In this document: piece after piece, positions 43,034 through 53,497 of the stretch
Numbering within the stretch: the first letter of the stretch is position 1
Layout: every line of letters begins with the position of its first letter
DNA from: Colwellia psychrerythraea
GTDB taxonomy: Bacteria; Pseudomonadota; Gammaproteobacteria; Enterobacterales; Alteromonadaceae
Direction: 5' to 3'
Assembly: GCF_000764185.1 (NCBI RefSeq)
Contig: NZ_JQEC01000016.1
Coordinates: 124,001 to 188,000, forward strand
Length of the DNA: 64,000 nucleotides
Position numbers and translations under genes: made by a program
The notes under the pieces: generated by a model
Database searches by the model: none
Told to the model about the DNA's origin: nothing
Seen by the model: the letters and a program-made list of their open reading frames with translations, nothing else

Positions 43034-44196
43034 TAATTACCTTTGCCTTGAGTGTTTTTCTTCTGCTTACGTTTAAAGTTCGGTAATTTTGCTTTTATGA
43101 TTCTGCCGCTACTTCGCTCTTTCATCAATAACATCATGCCAATAAACAAGGCAGTAATATGTATAGGCCATAAACCAATAACACTAGGAATAGCATTTTT
43201 TTCTATGGCTGATCGCATCGAGGTTAATAATAATAAATACCCCAAAAATAACATTAAAGCCGGCAGCATTTTAGCAAATTTACCTTGCCTCGGGTTTACC
43301 ACACTTAACGGAACTGCAATGAAAACTAAGATGATACACAGTAGTGGGAAAGCCATACGCCATTGAATAGTCGCTCGATAAGCTGACTCTAATTCAGGCG
43401 GCATATTATTATACAATTCTAGCGTAGTTAAGGCGCTTAATTTACGGTGTTGATGTTCAACTTCTTGATCTTTAATTTGTATATAGTATTTTTTGAAAGC
43501 TACTGACTGGAATTCATTACTATCTATATCTCGGTGATAACGTATACCATCACCTAATACTAATTGCTGAGAGCCTAGTTCATCCTCAAAAACCTGACCG
43601 GTTTTGGCGTATACGATACTGGAATTGATAATACTAGCGCCAATATTTTCACCCTCAGGTAACTGGGCAACAAACACTTTATTTAAACGATTGGTTTCTC
43701 TATCTTTACCGTGAATAAATACCACTGCATCTTGATTACCCGTTTGCTGGAATCGCCCCGACACTAATGCGCTTAAGCCGGAATCAGCAGCAAGCTCTTC
43801 TTTTACTTGATATTGATACTCTGAAGCGAGCGGCGCAAGGTATAAGGTGAATATACCAGTAAAAATTGCGGTGATTACCGCCAACACTAAGGTGACTCGT
43901 ACTACATACCACTCACTAACACCACAAGCATGTAACACAGTCATTTCACTGTCCGCATATATGCGGCCATAAGCCAGTAAAACGCCGAGAAACAAACTAA
44001 GTGGTAGAATAAACCCAGCAAGATCTGGTATTTTCAAGGCAATAAAAGTCATCACCAATTGCCCCGGAATGCTTCCTTCTGATGCATCACCGAGTACACG
44101 GACAAACTTTTGACTGATAAAAATAGTCATCAACACAAAAAATACTGCTAATTGTGTTTTGGCGACTTCTTTTAATAAATAACGAAAAATGATCAC
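43033..44196 (-). CDS. lptF: LPS export ABC transporter permease LptF
   Basis: I start at GTG 44196 (MIIFRYLLKEVAKTQLAVFFVLMTIF), with AGGA 7 bases upstream. This gives 387 residues and the normal N terminus; the open frame goes 15 codons further. Motifs are LPLSLFLGVLLAYGRIYADSEMTVLHACGVSE and, in the second half, WRMAFPLLCIILVFIAVPLSVVNPRQGKFAKMLPAL. It pairs with LptG in the LptB2FG extractor of lipopolysaccharide. Divergent from pepA, the usual arrangement in gammaproteobacteria. Confidence 0.95.
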   Translation of the reverse strand: MIIFRYLLKEVAKTQLAVFFVLMTIFISQKFVRVLGDASEGSIPGQLVMTFIALKIPDLAGFILPLSLFLGVLLAYGRIYADSEMTVLHACGVSEWYVVRVTLVLAVITAIFTGIFTLYLAPLASEYQYQVKEELAADSGLSALVSGRFQQTGNQDAVVFIHGKDRETNRLNKVFVAQLPEGENIGASIINSSIVYAKTGQVFEDELGSQQLVLGDGIRYHRDIDSNEFQSVAFKKYYIQIKDQEVEHQHRKLSALTTLELYNNMPPELESAYRATIQWRMAFPLLCIILVFIAVPLSVVNPRQGKFAKMLPALMLFLGYLLLLTSMRSAIEKNAIPSVIGLWPIHITALFIGMMLLMKERSSGRIIKAKLPNFKRKQKKNTQGKGN

Positions 44197-44416
44197 AAAA
44201 AGATCCTGTAAAAACTTAGTTTTTATCTGACATATTGGCAAATATTGAGTAAACTTGCCGTTTTCATAAGTAAACTATATAGTCAGTAACTAACGAATAT
44301 TGATGAGTGCGGCTATAATTATAGCCCTTAGCAATATCACTTGAATAGACAAGAGTGCTATTTTTTACTTATTTTAGCAAATTAATTACCTTATAAAAAT
44401 TGTAAAAGGAAAAGTC

Positions 44417-45922
44417 ATGGAGTTCAGTGTAAAAAGCGGCAGTCCCGAAAAACAACGTAGCGCTTGTATTGTTGTTGGTGTTTTTGAACCACGCAGACTT
44501 AGCGGTACCGCCGAGCAGCTTGATGAAATTAGTGAAGGCTACATTAGCAACCTTTTACGTAAAGGTGACTTAGAAGGCAAATCAGGACAGATGTTATTAT
44601 TACATCATGTACCTAATATTTTAAGCGAACGCGTTTTATTAGTGGGTTGTGGTAAAGAGCGAGAACTTGATGAGCGCCAGTATCGTCAAATCATTACCAA
44701 AACAATTAATACTCTAAATGAAACGGGTTCAATGGAGGCTGTATGCTTCTTATCTGAGTTACATGTTAAAGGCCGTGATATTTACTGGAAAGTTCGTCAA
44801 GCCGTAGAAGCAGCACAAGATGGTTTATACAGTTTTGACAGTTTAAAAACTCGTATTGCCGAGCCGCGTCGTCCATTGCGTAAAGTTGTTTTCAATGTAC
44901 CTACTCGCCGTGAACTGCCTATTGGTGAACGTGCAGTTGCCCATGCATTAGCCATAGCTGAAGGTGTTACGACCTGTAAAAATGTTGCTAATATGCCGCC
45001 AAACATTTGTAATCCTGCTTATCTTGCTGAACAAGCCAAGATCCTTGAAAGTGATTATGAAAATGTCACCACTACCATTGTTGGCGAAAAAGAAATGGAA
45101 GAGCTTGGTATGGGGTCATACCTTGCTGTAGGTCGTGGCTCAGTAAATGAATCATTAATGAGCATCATAAAATATGATGGCGCAAATGATGATTCAAAGC
45201 CTCTGGTATTAGTGGGTAAAGGTTTAACTTTTGACAGTGGCGGTATTTCATTGAAACCTGGCTTAGGCATGGATGAAATGAAATATGATATGGGTGGCGC
45301 TGCTGGTGTTTTAGGTGCTATGCATGCCCTCGCCGAGCTTAATCTACCAATTAATGTTATTGGCGTTTTAGCCGGTTGTGAAAATATGCCTAGCAGCAAT
45401 GCTTATCGTCCTGGTGATATCTTAACCACTATGTCAGGGCAAACTGTTGAAGTATTAAATACTGATGCCGAAGGCCGTTTGGTATTGTGTGACGCGCTTA
45501 CCTATGTTGAGCGTTTTGACCCTGATGCTGTTATTGATGTGGCAACGTTAACTGGTGCTTGTGTAGTAGCTTTAGGCGCACATGCAACAGGTTTGCTTAG
45601 TAGCCATAACCCACTTGCCCACGAGCTATTAAATGCTTCAGAGCAAAGTGGTGACAGAGCATGGCGCTTACCATTATGGGATGATTATCAAGATCAACTT
45701 GAAAGCCCATTTGCTGACTTTACCAATTTAGGTGGCAAAGAGGCAGGCACCATTACGGCGGCTTGTTTCTTATCAAAATTCACTAAAAAATATAACTGGG
45801 CGCATTTAGATATTGCCGGTACTGCATGGCGTAGCGGTAAAAACAAGGGTGCTACTGGTCGTCCGGTAAGCATGCTTACCCAGTTCTTGCTTAACCGCGC
45901 AGGTCAAGAACAAGGCGAGTAG
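44417..45922 (+). CDS. pepA: Leucyl aminopeptidase (cytosol aminopeptidase, M17)
   Basis: A 501-residue M17 metalloaminopeptidase. The N-terminal domain (1-165) is followed by the catalytic domain with [56 protein letters not shown] and the signature [14 protein letters not shown], which carry the Lys, Asp and Glu of the two-metal site. It removes N-terminal residues from peptides; in E. coli it also acts as a DNA-binding protein in site-specific recombination. Divergent from lptF; upstream of holC and valS as in many relatives. Confidence 0.96.
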   Translation: MEFSVKSGSPEKQRSACIVVGVFEPRRLSGTAEQLDEISEGYISNLLRKGDLEGKSGQMLLLHHVPNILSERVLLVGCGKERELDERQYRQIITKTINTLNETGSMEAVCFLSELHVKGRDIYWKVRQAVEAAQDGLYSFDSLKTRIAEPRRPLRKVVFNVPTRRELPIGERAVAHALAIAEGVTTCKNVANMPPNICNPAYLAEQAKILESDYENVTTTIVGEKEMEELGMGSYLAVGRGSVNESLMSIIKYDGANDDSKPLVLVGKGLTFDSGGISLKPGLGMDEMKYDMGGAAGVLGAMHALAELNLPINVIGVLAGCENMPSSNAYRPGDILTTMSGQTVEVLNTDAEGRLVLCDALTYVERFDPDAVIDVATLTGACVVALGAHATGLLSSHNPLAHELLNASEQSGDRAWRLPLWDDYQDQLESPFADFTNLGGKEAGTITAACFLSKFTKKYNWAHLDIAGTAWRSGKNKGATGRPVSMLTQFLLNRAGQEQGE

Positions 45923-45979
45923 ACCAGTCCTTGCAAGCAAAAATCGTAAACTGAAATAGTTAGCTTATGGCATAAAAAA

Positions 45980-46010
45980 TAAACCCTAGTAGTTATGCTA
46001 TTAGGGTTTA
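45980..46010 (+). terminator. Hairpin between pepA and holC
   Basis: TAAACCCTAGTA pairs with TATTAGGGTTTA (one G-T pair) around a seven-base loop, 58 bases after the pepA stop codon. The T-run is weak, so read-through into holC is possible. Confidence 0.6.
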
Positions 46011-46088
46011 GTTATTCTCATTTGCGAATGAAAGTGGGTCAATTAACTTTGCCCTATTAACTTCGGCCTTTATATTTAGGTAAAAAAA

Positions 46089-46559
46089 ATGCAAACCCAA
46101 GTAATGTTTTATCTACTTAAGGATGAATTAACAGACGAAGCAGAAAACGATACTCGTTCTGCGCTCTATCATGCCTGTTTGCAAGCTAGCTATTTTTATC
46201 GCCAAAAACAGCGAGTCTATATTTACGCAAAAGATCAACAACATGCTGAACAAATTGATGAAATGCTTTGGGCTTTTGATAGTGATAGTTTTGTACCACA
46301 CAACCTAGTTGGTGAAGGCCCTAAACAAGGCGCGGCTGTTGAAATAGGCTTTCAAGCGCCACAAGGGCGTCGGCAAGTACTCATTAACTTGACCAGTACA
46401 GTGCCTAATTTTGCTAATCAATTTCAATTTATAGTCGATTTTGTACCGAGTGATGAAACACTTAAGCAACAAGCGAGAGAACGCTTTAAAACTTGCCGAC
46501 AATGGGGTTTTCAAGTGGATAACCAAGCGGTAACTGTGCCAGAGAAAGCCAGTGATTAG
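46089..46559 (+). CDS. holC: DNA polymerase III chi subunit
   Basis: A 156-residue protein of the HolC fold: VMFYLLKDE, YHACLQASYFYRQKQRVYIYAKDQQHAEQIDEMLWAFDSDSFVPHNLVGEGPKQGAAVEIGF and VLINLTSTVPNFANQFQFIVDFV are typical. Chi binds SSB and links it to the clamp loader through psi. Its position between pepA and valS is the conserved order. About 200 bases without a gene follow before valS. Confidence 0.93.
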   Translation: MQTQVMFYLLKDELTDEAENDTRSALYHACLQASYFYRQKQRVYIYAKDQQHAEQIDEMLWAFDSDSFVPHNLVGEGPKQGAAVEIGFQAPQGRRQVLINLTSTVPNFANQFQFIVDFVPSDETLKQQARERFKTCRQWGFQVDNQAVTVPEKASD

Positions 46560-46758
46560 TGGCTTGCCTAACATAGCGACAAGTACAAAGAGAAACACCA
46601 AGAAAAATACGAACGTTAAGAGCAAATACCATGGCAATGAATTTTACTTCCTTGCACTTTGAATTTGTTGCGCTTTTACTGCAGAGCTCGTGAAAAGTTA
46701 ATGCAGATAAGCAGTACAACAAAACAACGAACAACTAATAAACTTATTACCGGAAACT

Positions 46759-49632
46759 ATGATGGAAAAAACCTTTAACCCTACCGACATTGAACAGTCC
46801 CTTTATACTAGCTGGGAAGAGCAAGGTTACTTTAGCCCAACAGGTGAAGGTGACAGTTACAGCATTGCTATCCCGCCACCAAATGTTACTGGTAGCTTAC
46901 ATATGGGTCATGCTTTTCAGCAAACCATCATGGATACGCTAATTCGCTATCAACGCATGCAAGGTAAAAATACCCTATGGCAAACAGGTTGCGACCATGC
47001 CGGTATAGCCACACAAATGGTAGTTGAACGTAAAATTGCCGCGGAAGAAGACAAAACTCGTCATGATTACGGGCGTGAAGGTTTTATCGATAAAATTTGG
47101 CAATGGAAGGAAGAATCAGGCGGTACTATTGGTAAACAAATGCGCCGCTTAGGTAACTCTATTGATTGGAGCCGCGAACGCTTTACTATGGATGACGGTA
47201 TGTCTGAAGCAGTACAGGAAGTATTCGTTCGTCTTTTTGAAGACGACCTTATTTACCGCGGTAAACGATTAGTAAACTGGGACCCTAAATTCCATACTGC
47301 TATTTCAGATTTAGAAGTTGAAAACAAAGATAAAAAAGGCCACATGTGGCACTTGCGTTACCCACTTGCTAATGGTGAAAAGACCGCCGAAGGTCATGAC
47401 TATTTAGTGGTTGCCACCACTCGTCCAGAAACCATGTTAGGTGATACTGGCGTTGCAGTTAACCCTGAAGATCCGCGTTACAAAGATTTAATTGGCAAAC
47501 AAGTATTATTGCCGTTAGTAAATCGTTTAATTCCAATTGTTGGTGATGATCATGCCGATATGGCAAAAGGTACTGGTTGTGTGAAAATCACTCCAGCTCA
47601 TGACTTTAACGATAATGAAGTAGGTAAACGTCATGCACTGCCACAAATTAATATTTTAGATAAAGATGCCGCAATTTTAGCTGCTGCTGAAGTTTATGAT
47701 ACTAAAGGCGAAGCATCTACCGCTTACAGCACAGACTTACCGAGCGATTTTGCTGGTATGGACCGTTTTGTTGCCCGTAAGGCTATCGTCGCTAAATTTG
47801 ATGAGCTTGGTTTATTAGTTGAAGTAAAAGACCATGACTTAGTTGCCCCTTACGGCGATCGCTCAGGTGTTATTATTGAGCCGTTATTAACAGACCAATG
47901 GTACGTGCGTGTTGAAAAATTAGCAGGTCCTGCCGTTGATGCTGTAAAAGATGGTCAAATTGAATTTGTACCTAAGCAATACGAAAACATGTATTTTTCT
48001 TGGATGAACAATATTCAAGATTGGTGTATTTCACGTCAACTATGGTGGGGACATAGAATCCCAGCTTGGTATGATGAAAGCGGTAAAGTGTATGTTGGTC
48101 GTACCGAAGCAGAAGTACGTGAAAACAATGATATTGCTAACGATATGAAGCTACGTCAAGATGATGATGTACTTGATACTTGGTTTTCATCAGCTTTATG
48201 GACTTTCTCAACCCTAGGTTGGCCAAAAGACACTGATGATTTAAAAACTTTCCATCCGACCGATGTACTGGTTACAGGTTTTGACATTATTTTCTTCTGG
48301 GTTGCCCGCATGATCATGATGACTATGCACTTCAACAAAGATGAGAATGGTAAATCACAAATACCTTTCAAGAAAGTTTACATGACCGGCCTTATTCGCG
48401 ATGAAAATGGCGATAAGATGAGTAAATCAAAAGGTAATGTTGTTGATCCATTAGATATGATTGACGGTATCTCTCTTGAAGATTTGTTGCAAAAACGTAC
48501 CGGCAATATGATGCAACCAAAACTTGCCAAGAAAATTGAAAAACTGACCAAAAAAGAATATCCAAACGGTATTGAAGCACACGGTACTGATGCGCTACGT
48601 TTCACCTTAACTTCAGTTGCTACCACAGGTCGTGATATTAGCTGGGACATGAAGCGCCTTGAAGGTTACCGTAACTTTACCAATAAATTATGGAATGCTA
48701 GTCGTTATGTAATGATGAATACTGAAGAATTTGATTGTGGTCAAGCTTCAGAGAATGGCGCACCTGGTGAAATGGAATTATCACTTGCTGATCGTTGGAT
48801 CATTGGTCAATTTGAGCAAACAGTTAAAACTGTTCATGAAGCTTTTGATACTTATCGCTTTGATCTTGCTTCACAAGCTTTGTATGAATTTACCTGGAAC
48901 CAATTCTGTGATTGGTATTTAGAGCTTACTAAGCCAGTACTATTTAAAGGCAATGAAACGCAACAGCGTGGAACTCGTCATACCTTAGTAAACGTTTTAG
49001 AAGGTTTGTTACGCTTAATGCACCCAATTATGCCATTTATCACCGAAACTATTTGGCAACGTGTGCAGCCATTAAGTGACTTTGAAAAGGTTGGTGATTC
49101 AATCATGATTCAAGCCTTCCCTCAATTTGATGAGAGCAAATGTGATCAACAAGCGATTGATGACTTAGAGTGGGTAAAACAATTTATTGTTGCCATTCGT
49201 AATATCCGTGGGGAAATGGATATATCACCAAGTAAAGAATTACCCGTCTTACTTAAAAACGTTAGCGACATTGATCTACGCCGCTTAAGTAACAATGAGC
49301 AATTCTTATTAACCTTAGCCAAACTTGAAAGCATTACCGTACTAGCTGACGATGATCAAGGTCCAGCGTCAGCATCTGCTGTTGTTGGTGATTTATCGGT
49401 GCTTATCCCAATGGCAGGTTTAATCGATAAAGAAGCTGAATTGGCACGTTTAGATAAAGCCATGGAAAAGCTTGAAAAAGATGCCGCGAGAACTCGTGGT
49501 AAGCTAGGTAACGAGAACTTTGTTGGTAAAGCACCGCCAGCTGTTATTGAAAAAGAAAAAGCAAAGTTAGCTGAAGCAGAGTCTGCTCTGGTGAAAATGC
49601 TTGAACAAAAAGAGCAAATTGCTGCGCTCTAG
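46759..49632 (+). CDS. valS: Valine-tRNA ligase
   Basis: A 957-residue class I synthetase of the usual length. The HIGH motif is [16 protein letters not shown] (HMGH), the KMSKS motif is [14 protein letters not shown], and the editing domain is present ([17 protein letters not shown]). The anticodon-binding domain comes next, followed by the C-terminal coiled coil ([52 protein letters not shown]). It charges tRNA-Val and edits mischarged Thr. Either of two adjacent ATGs can be the start. A strong terminator follows. Confidence 0.97.
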   Translation: MMEKTFNPTDIEQSLYTSWEEQGYFSPTGEGDSYSIAIPPPNVTGSLHMGHAFQQTIMDTLIRYQRMQGKNTLWQTGCDHAGIATQMVVERKIAAEEDKTRHDYGREGFIDKIWQWKEESGGTIGKQMRRLGNSIDWSRERFTMDDGMSEAVQEVFVRLFEDDLIYRGKRLVNWDPKFHTAISDLEVENKDKKGHMWHLRYPLANGEKTAEGHDYLVVATTRPETMLGDTGVAVNPEDPRYKDLIGKQVLLPLVNRLIPIVGDDHADMAKGTGCVKITPAHDFNDNEVGKRHALPQINILDKDAAILAAAEVYDTKGEASTAYSTDLPSDFAGMDRFVARKAIVAKFDELGLLVEVKDHDLVAPYGDRSGVIIEPLLTDQWYVRVEKLAGPAVDAVKDGQIEFVPKQYENMYFSWMNNIQDWCISRQLWWGHRIPAWYDESGKVYVGRTEAEVRENNDIANDMKLRQDDDVLDTWFSSALWTFSTLGWPKDTDDLKTFHPTDVLVTGFDIIFFWVARMIMMTMHFNKDENGKSQIPFKKVYMTGLIRDENGDKMSKSKGNVVDPLDMIDGISLEDLLQKRTGNMMQPKLAKKIEKLTKKEYPNGIEAHGTDALRFTLTSVATTGRDISWDMKRLEGYRNFTNKLWNASRYVMMNTEEFDCGQASENGAPGEMELSLADRWIIGQFEQTVKTVHEAFDTYRFDLASQALYEFTWNQFCDWYLELTKPVLFKGNETQQRGTRHTLVNVLEGLLRLMHPIMPFITETIWQRVQPLSDFEKVGDSIMIQAFPQFDESKCDQQAIDDLEWVKQFIVAIRNIRGEMDISPSKELPVLLKNVSDIDLRRLSNNEQFLLTLAKLESITVLADDDQGPASASAVVGDLSVLIPMAGLIDKEAELARLDKAMEKLEKDAARTRGKLGNENFVGKAPPAVIEKEKAKLAEAESALVKMLEQKEQIAAL

Positions 49633-49653
49633 TTTGTAACCTTTCTCAATATC

Positions 49654-49692
49654 AAAAAAGTGATGACTAGTCTAACCAGTCATCACTTTTTT
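49654..49692 (+). terminator. Terminator of valS
   Basis: A 15-bp perfect stem (AAAAAAGTGATGACT/AGTCATCACTTTTTT) with a nine-base loop, 22 bases after the stop codon. Confidence 0.92.
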
Positions 49693-50108
49693 GTTTTATG
49701 CCCCGCTAATTATCTCTTATCGCTGTATTTCCACTGGCTTGGGTAACCAGTATCATTTAAAACGAAAAAATGTTGAACTAATCCAATTTTTTATAAAGCA
49801 TATTAAAAATAACTATGCTAGACTACTTTTGCGTTGAGTTCTTGCGTTGCAGATGAAGGTTTATACTGACTTTTGTTGTAGGTTTTCTATCTGATGCACT
49901 AAAGTGTGATGATATACTTGAATATTCTACACAGGCGGATTTTAAACAATGCAAACTATTGTTTGAAGCAATGATTGTGTCGAATATGGTTTGTTTCCTT
50001 CCTCTTCCTGTACTTTTTGGTAGAGGGCATTTACTCGGGTAAAAACGGTTTCTATCCATTCTGGAATAGAGCCACATTATTATTTTATGACTACGGGAAA
50101 ATGTTAGT
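49693..50108 (+). promoter_or_regulatory. Long non-coding leader of the cold-shock gene
   Basis: These 416 bases between the valS terminator and the cold-shock start contain no gene that I can support. Cold-shock mRNAs of the CspA type have long structured leaders that control translation by temperature, so most of this stretch may be a leader. A TATGCTA at 49814-49820 is a possible -10 element, which would give a leader of about 280 bases. No cold box was identified with confidence. Confidence 0.4.
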
Positions 50109-50318
50109 ATGTCTGATACAGTTACTGGTAAAGTTAAATTTTTCAACGAAACTAAAGGTTTCGGTTTTATAGAGCAAGAAAATGGTCCTGACGTGTTTGT
50201 TCACTTCAGCGCTATCTCTGGAGACGGTTTCCGTACTCTAGCTGACGGTCAAGCAGTTACTTTTACTGTTAAACAAGGTCAAAAAGGCCCTGAAGCAGAA
50301 AACGTACTAGCTGTATAA
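50109..50318 (+). CDS. Cold-shock protein, CspA family
   Basis: A 69-residue single-stranded nucleic-acid-binding protein with the five-strand cold-shock domain. RNP1 is KGFGFIEQ and RNP2 is [24 protein letters not shown] and [10 protein letters not shown] are typical ends. It melts RNA structure and acts as a transcription antiterminator and RNA chaperone. It has its own long leader and terminator. Confidence 0.95.
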   Translation: MSDTVTGKVKFFNETKGFGFIEQENGPDVFVHFSAISGDGFRTLADGQAVTFTVKQGQKGPEAENVLAV

Positions 50319-50340
50319 GTTTAACTTATAAAGCTAAGCT

Positions 50341-50380
50341 AAAAAAACGAAGCATGAGTTAACTCGTCCTTCGTTTTTTT
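50341..50380 (+). terminator. Terminator of the cold-shock gene
   Basis: AAAAAAACGAAG pairs with CTTCGTTTTTTT. The loop contains the short palindrome GAGTTAACTC, which can extend the fold. Confidence 0.88.
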
Positions 50381-50539
50381 GTATCTGCTACTTTATTTCT
50401 GCCCTTCCTTTTCTATTTAAACGCTTCTGTATTACCTCTGCAACCTTAGCTCATTAGAGCTTAGCTTCCATGCTTATTCTATAACCCCCCACTGCCTCGA
50501 CAATTAATAACCTTACAGCCAAAAACTCCTTAATAGCCT

Positions 50540-51301
50540 TTACTTATAACGTCCTTTTATTAATAACTCTAAAGTCCAAATCAAACCGGTCAAACAAAAG
50601 AACAAAGTTAATATGGCAAAAATGCTAATCTGCAAATTATTAAAGCCGCCAACAGCACCTTGGCCAAATAAAGGGTAATCCATAAAGTGCAGCATAAAGA
50701 AGAAATCAACAAAACGTTTATCTTCATTGCTATGGCCAATCAAACGGCCTGAGCTGGCATTGATATAAACACTGGTATGCAATTCATCAGAAAAGTTAAC
50801 TTGCCATAAATTGTTTTCTTCTTTTAAAAAGTCATTAATGGGCGGTTTAACTAGTAATACATTAGCGATCTTCCCTGGCCCATTATAACTAGCCTGTGCT
50901 AACGCCGATGCCATTTCAATATCTAACTTTTTAATTAAACCAGTATAAGCATCAACTAGAGTAAAGTGGCTGTCGAAGTGTTTATATAAGCCTTTATCAT
51001 GAGTTAATAAGTAATACGGCTTACCAAGTCGTTGAATCAAAGCGACCTCGCTAGCGGATGTATTACTAGCCAATAACAACTCTTTGGGATCAAACAAACG
51101 TTGATGGTCGATATCTTGGCTGACTAAGTTTTGTTTATATTGATTGCCACTCGCTTTATCATGATCCATCAAGTTAAAAAACAAACCGGTACTTAGCCAA
51201 ATAAATAATTGGATAAATACTAATAATGACAGCCACTTATGCAGTGTCTTAATGGTTGATAACATAAAGTATTTAGTATTCTTTTTATTAGCTTTATTCA
51301 C
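50540..51301 (-). CDS. PepSY-domain membrane protein
   Basis: A 253-residue protein with an N-terminal helix (LHKWLSLLVFIQLFIWLSTGLFFNLMDHD) and a C-terminal helix pair region (FFFMLHFMDYPLFGQGAVGGFNNLQISIFAILTLFFCLTGLIWTLELL). The centre carries PepSY-type segments (ALIQRLGKPYYLLTHDKGLYKHFDSHFTLVDAYTGL and WQVNFSDELHTSVYINASSGRLIG). It starts at a GTG that overlaps the upstream gene by 8 bases, so the two PepSY genes are coupled. These proteins are often redox or iron-uptake linked membrane proteins; the role here is unknown. Confidence 0.8.
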   Translation of the reverse strand: MNKANKKNTKYFMLSTIKTLHKWLSLLVFIQLFIWLSTGLFFNLMDHDKASGNQYKQNLVSQDIDHQRLFDPKELLLASNTSASEVALIQRLGKPYYLLTHDKGLYKHFDSHFTLVDAYTGLIKKLDIEMASALAQASYNGPGKIANVLLVKPPINDFLKEENNLWQVNFSDELHTSVYINASSGRLIGHSNEDKRFVDFFFMLHFMDYPLFGQGAVGGFNNLQISIFAILTLFFCLTGLIWTLELLIKGRYK

Positions 51302-52076
51302 TAGTAGCCTCTAGCTTTGCTTTGGAGGTTTTCTTTGGCTTGGATTTACTTAACTTAACTCGACCAGACTTGCCTTTCCTGCGCTTATTCTGCGCAGGAG
51401 CAAGGCGATAGTAAGTCAGTATTAGTCCAAATATACTGGCTATAAAAGCCAGTATAGAGACAATGAGTAGTAGTTTATTGTCTGGAGATTCGTCAATGTA
51501 ATCCATAACATGGAAAGCAAACATCCAATCGAAAATTCGCCAATAATCATGTCGTTTGGTCACTAACTGAGCTGAGTTAGTACTAATATAAAAACTTGGG
51601 CTAGCAAAATCATCAAATTCAACACGCCATACAGGAAGATGCCTAGAGCTGAGTTCCCTTATTGTATTTTCAGTGATTAGCTTAACACTACTGATTGCTA
51701 TGCTTTTATCGGCATAATTATGTTTAGCAATTTCAATCGCTATGTCCTTGCTTATTGGCGAAATGAGCTGGCCATTACTGGCAGAAAGGGTCACTTTTTT
51801 CTTAGCTAAGTTAAAACGATAAACAACTTTATCTAACATTATGCCAAGTTCAATTTTACTTGCCTGAGGGTGTTCTGCGAGTAGCTGCTTAAAACTATAA
51901 CTAACTTGCCCGGGGGCTATGTTTTTTTTTTGCTTTGCAACTAACGAGTCACCATGAATATAATCAATATCCATTAGTACCATATAGGTACCTGAAACAG
52001 ACCAAACAACAAGCTGTAAGCCAATGAATAACATCAGCCATTTATGATATTTTCTACTACTCCTATGTAAAGACAC
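51294..52076 (-). CDS. PepSY-domain membrane protein
   Basis: A 260-residue paralogue of the downstream protein: KYHKWLMLFIGLQLVVWSVSGTYMVLMDIDYIHGD at the start, VWRVEFDDFASPSFYISTNSAQLVTKRHDYWRIFDWMFAFHVMDYIDE in the middle, and a C-terminal helix (LLLIVSILAFIASIFGLILTYYRL). A Lys/Arg-rich cytoplasmic tail of about 35 residues follows. It lies 13 bases after the pyroglutamyl-peptidase-like gene, so the three form one leftward operon. Confidence 0.8.
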   Translation of the reverse strand: MSLHRSSRKYHKWLMLFIGLQLVVWSVSGTYMVLMDIDYIHGDSLVAKQKKNIAPGQVSYSFKQLLAEHPQASKIELGIMLDKVVYRFNLAKKKVTLSASNGQLISPISKDIAIEIAKHNYADKSIAISSVKLITENTIRELSSRHLPVWRVEFDDFASPSFYISTNSAQLVTKRHDYWRIFDWMFAFHVMDYIDESPDNKLLLIVSILAFIASIFGLILTYYRLAPAQNKRRKGKSGRVKLSKSKPKKTSKAKLEATSE

Positions 52077-52089
52077 CTAAATTCAGCTC

Positions 52090-53283
52090 CTATATTTCTT
52101 TTAAAGCTTGTACTAACATTGCTTCTATTTGCGCAATGATTGCTTGGTTAGTTTTCTCATCAAATCCGTTAATACGTGGCGTATGAATATGACCAGTAGG
52201 AATAATTGAGCCAAGCTTATTACGCAGTACAATACTGCGATAAGAGATTTCGTTTGATAGATAACCACCACCACCACCTTGTACTGACACTTTATCAGTA
52301 AGCTCCGTTAAACTATTAACGGTAATATCTTTAGCTTTACCATCAGTTAAAATAGTTACACCGCGGTTATCATTAATTTTATAAGCGCCTTTAGCTTGCA
52401 TCATGCTCTTAAAAGGTAAACTAAACAGCACAAATTCATCACCGTTTAATGGCGAAGAAAGTAAATTAGGCACTAGCGGATTAGTTTTATTAGCGCCAGT
52501 ATATACATTCACATTATCTGGCGCTGTTGCGCTGCGTCTTAAGCCAGGAAAGTGCTCTAAATCAAAATCACTGCGTCCCATAGATATAGTAGCAATCATA
52601 TCAACACTATTAAGTGCATAAAAAGGCGCAAGTAGTCTTTCTATTTCGCCTTGGTCAAAGTCTTCATATCGAACAGGCACCATCGCCGTGTTAATTTCTG
52701 CGGTGAATATTTTATTCCCAAGTTGATATTCGATTACTAGGCCATCAAAGAGTAACGCAGCTAAACCTGAAGGATTAGATTGCTCGATATTTCTATCCAG
52801 CAAGAAGGGGTCAAAACCGGTTAACAATATACGTTTGTTGGTTCTTTTTTTATAAGCCAAGTCACTATAACCGCGAGAACTCTTTTCAAATACTTCTAAC
52901 AAGCTTTCTAATTCACTTTGAGTAAAGTTATGTTTTGTCGATTTTACAAAAGAATGAATTGACAACCTAGTCCAGTATAAAGGCCTATCATCAACTACCT
53001 TACCACTTTGGGCTTGTTGCTTACTGTATTGCCAAAGTTCATCGCCAAGTTGCCTCATGGCACGTTTGGCAACTGCATAATCGGTAATGTTTGACCACTG
53101 CCCGTTAAAATCACTCCAATCAAAGTATGTTGTTAATATTGGCATAACTTGCTGCGCTTTTTCTACGCGTAGCTCTTCAATAGTTAACTGAGTATTGCTT
53201 TGACTTGCCATTGAGTAACTCAATGCACTTGCCGTTGTTAATAAGGTAAATAATAGCGAATAAAAAATTGTCGATGATTTCAT
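52090..53283 (-). CDS. Secreted pyroglutamyl peptidase I-like protein with catalytic Cys replaced by Ser
   Basis: A 397-residue exported protein (signal peptide MKSSTIFYSLLFTLLTTASALSYSMA). From about residue 150 it resembles the C15 pyroglutamyl peptidase: ILLTGFDPFLLDRNIEQSNPSGLAALL, the acidic site ISMGRSDFDLEHFPG (E243), GGGGGYLSNEISYRSIVL and the His site GHIHTP (H367). In the standard family the third block has Cys, as in AGTYVCN; here it is Ser (S343). The distance from S343 to H367 (24) equals the usual Cys-His distance. It heads an operon with two PepSY proteins. It may be inactive or a serine variant. Confidence 0.75.
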   Translation of the reverse strand: MKSSTIFYSLLFTLLTTASALSYSMASQSNTQLTIEELRVEKAQQVMPILTTYFDWSDFNGQWSNITDYAVAKRAMRQLGDELWQYSKQQAQSGKVVDDRPLYWTRLSIHSFVKSTKHNFTQSELESLLEVFEKSSRGYSDLAYKKRTNKRILLTGFDPFLLDRNIEQSNPSGLAALLFDGLVIEYQLGNKIFTAEINTAMVPVRYEDFDQGEIERLLAPFYALNSVDMIATISMGRSDFDLEHFPGLRRSATAPDNVNVYTGANKTNPLVPNLLSSPLNGDEFVLFSLPFKSMMQAKGAYKINDNRGVTILTDGKAKDITVNSLTELTDKVSVQGGGGGYLSNEISYRSIVLRNKLGSIIPTGHIHTPRINGFDEKTNQAIIAQIEAMLVQALKEI

Positions 53284-53408
53284 AAACTTTCTCTTGCGGG
53301 GAATAAGGGGCTAGCTTTAACTATATTCAATCAATAGTTAAATTTGTATGTCTAACATACTAATAGAAATCAGCTAGGTGCAACAGAGATCATTTGACCT
53401 TAAAACAA

Positions 53409-53438
53409 AAAATCCGATGGCTTTCGCCATCGGATTTT
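53409..53438 (-). terminator. Terminator of the large lipoprotein gene
   Basis: A 13-bp perfect stem (AAATCCGATGGC with its complement) and a four-base loop, 60 bases after the stop at 53498. T-rich bases follow on the minus strand. Confidence 0.85.
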
Positions 53439-53497
53439 AATTTTAAAGTTACTTACTTAAAAGCTGTTAACTTAACAGATAGTTATTAGTTATCTTA

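Noticed and set aside
49823..50172. Open frames on both strands in the cold-shock leader
   Set aside because: They overlap each other and the real gene, and have no protein character.
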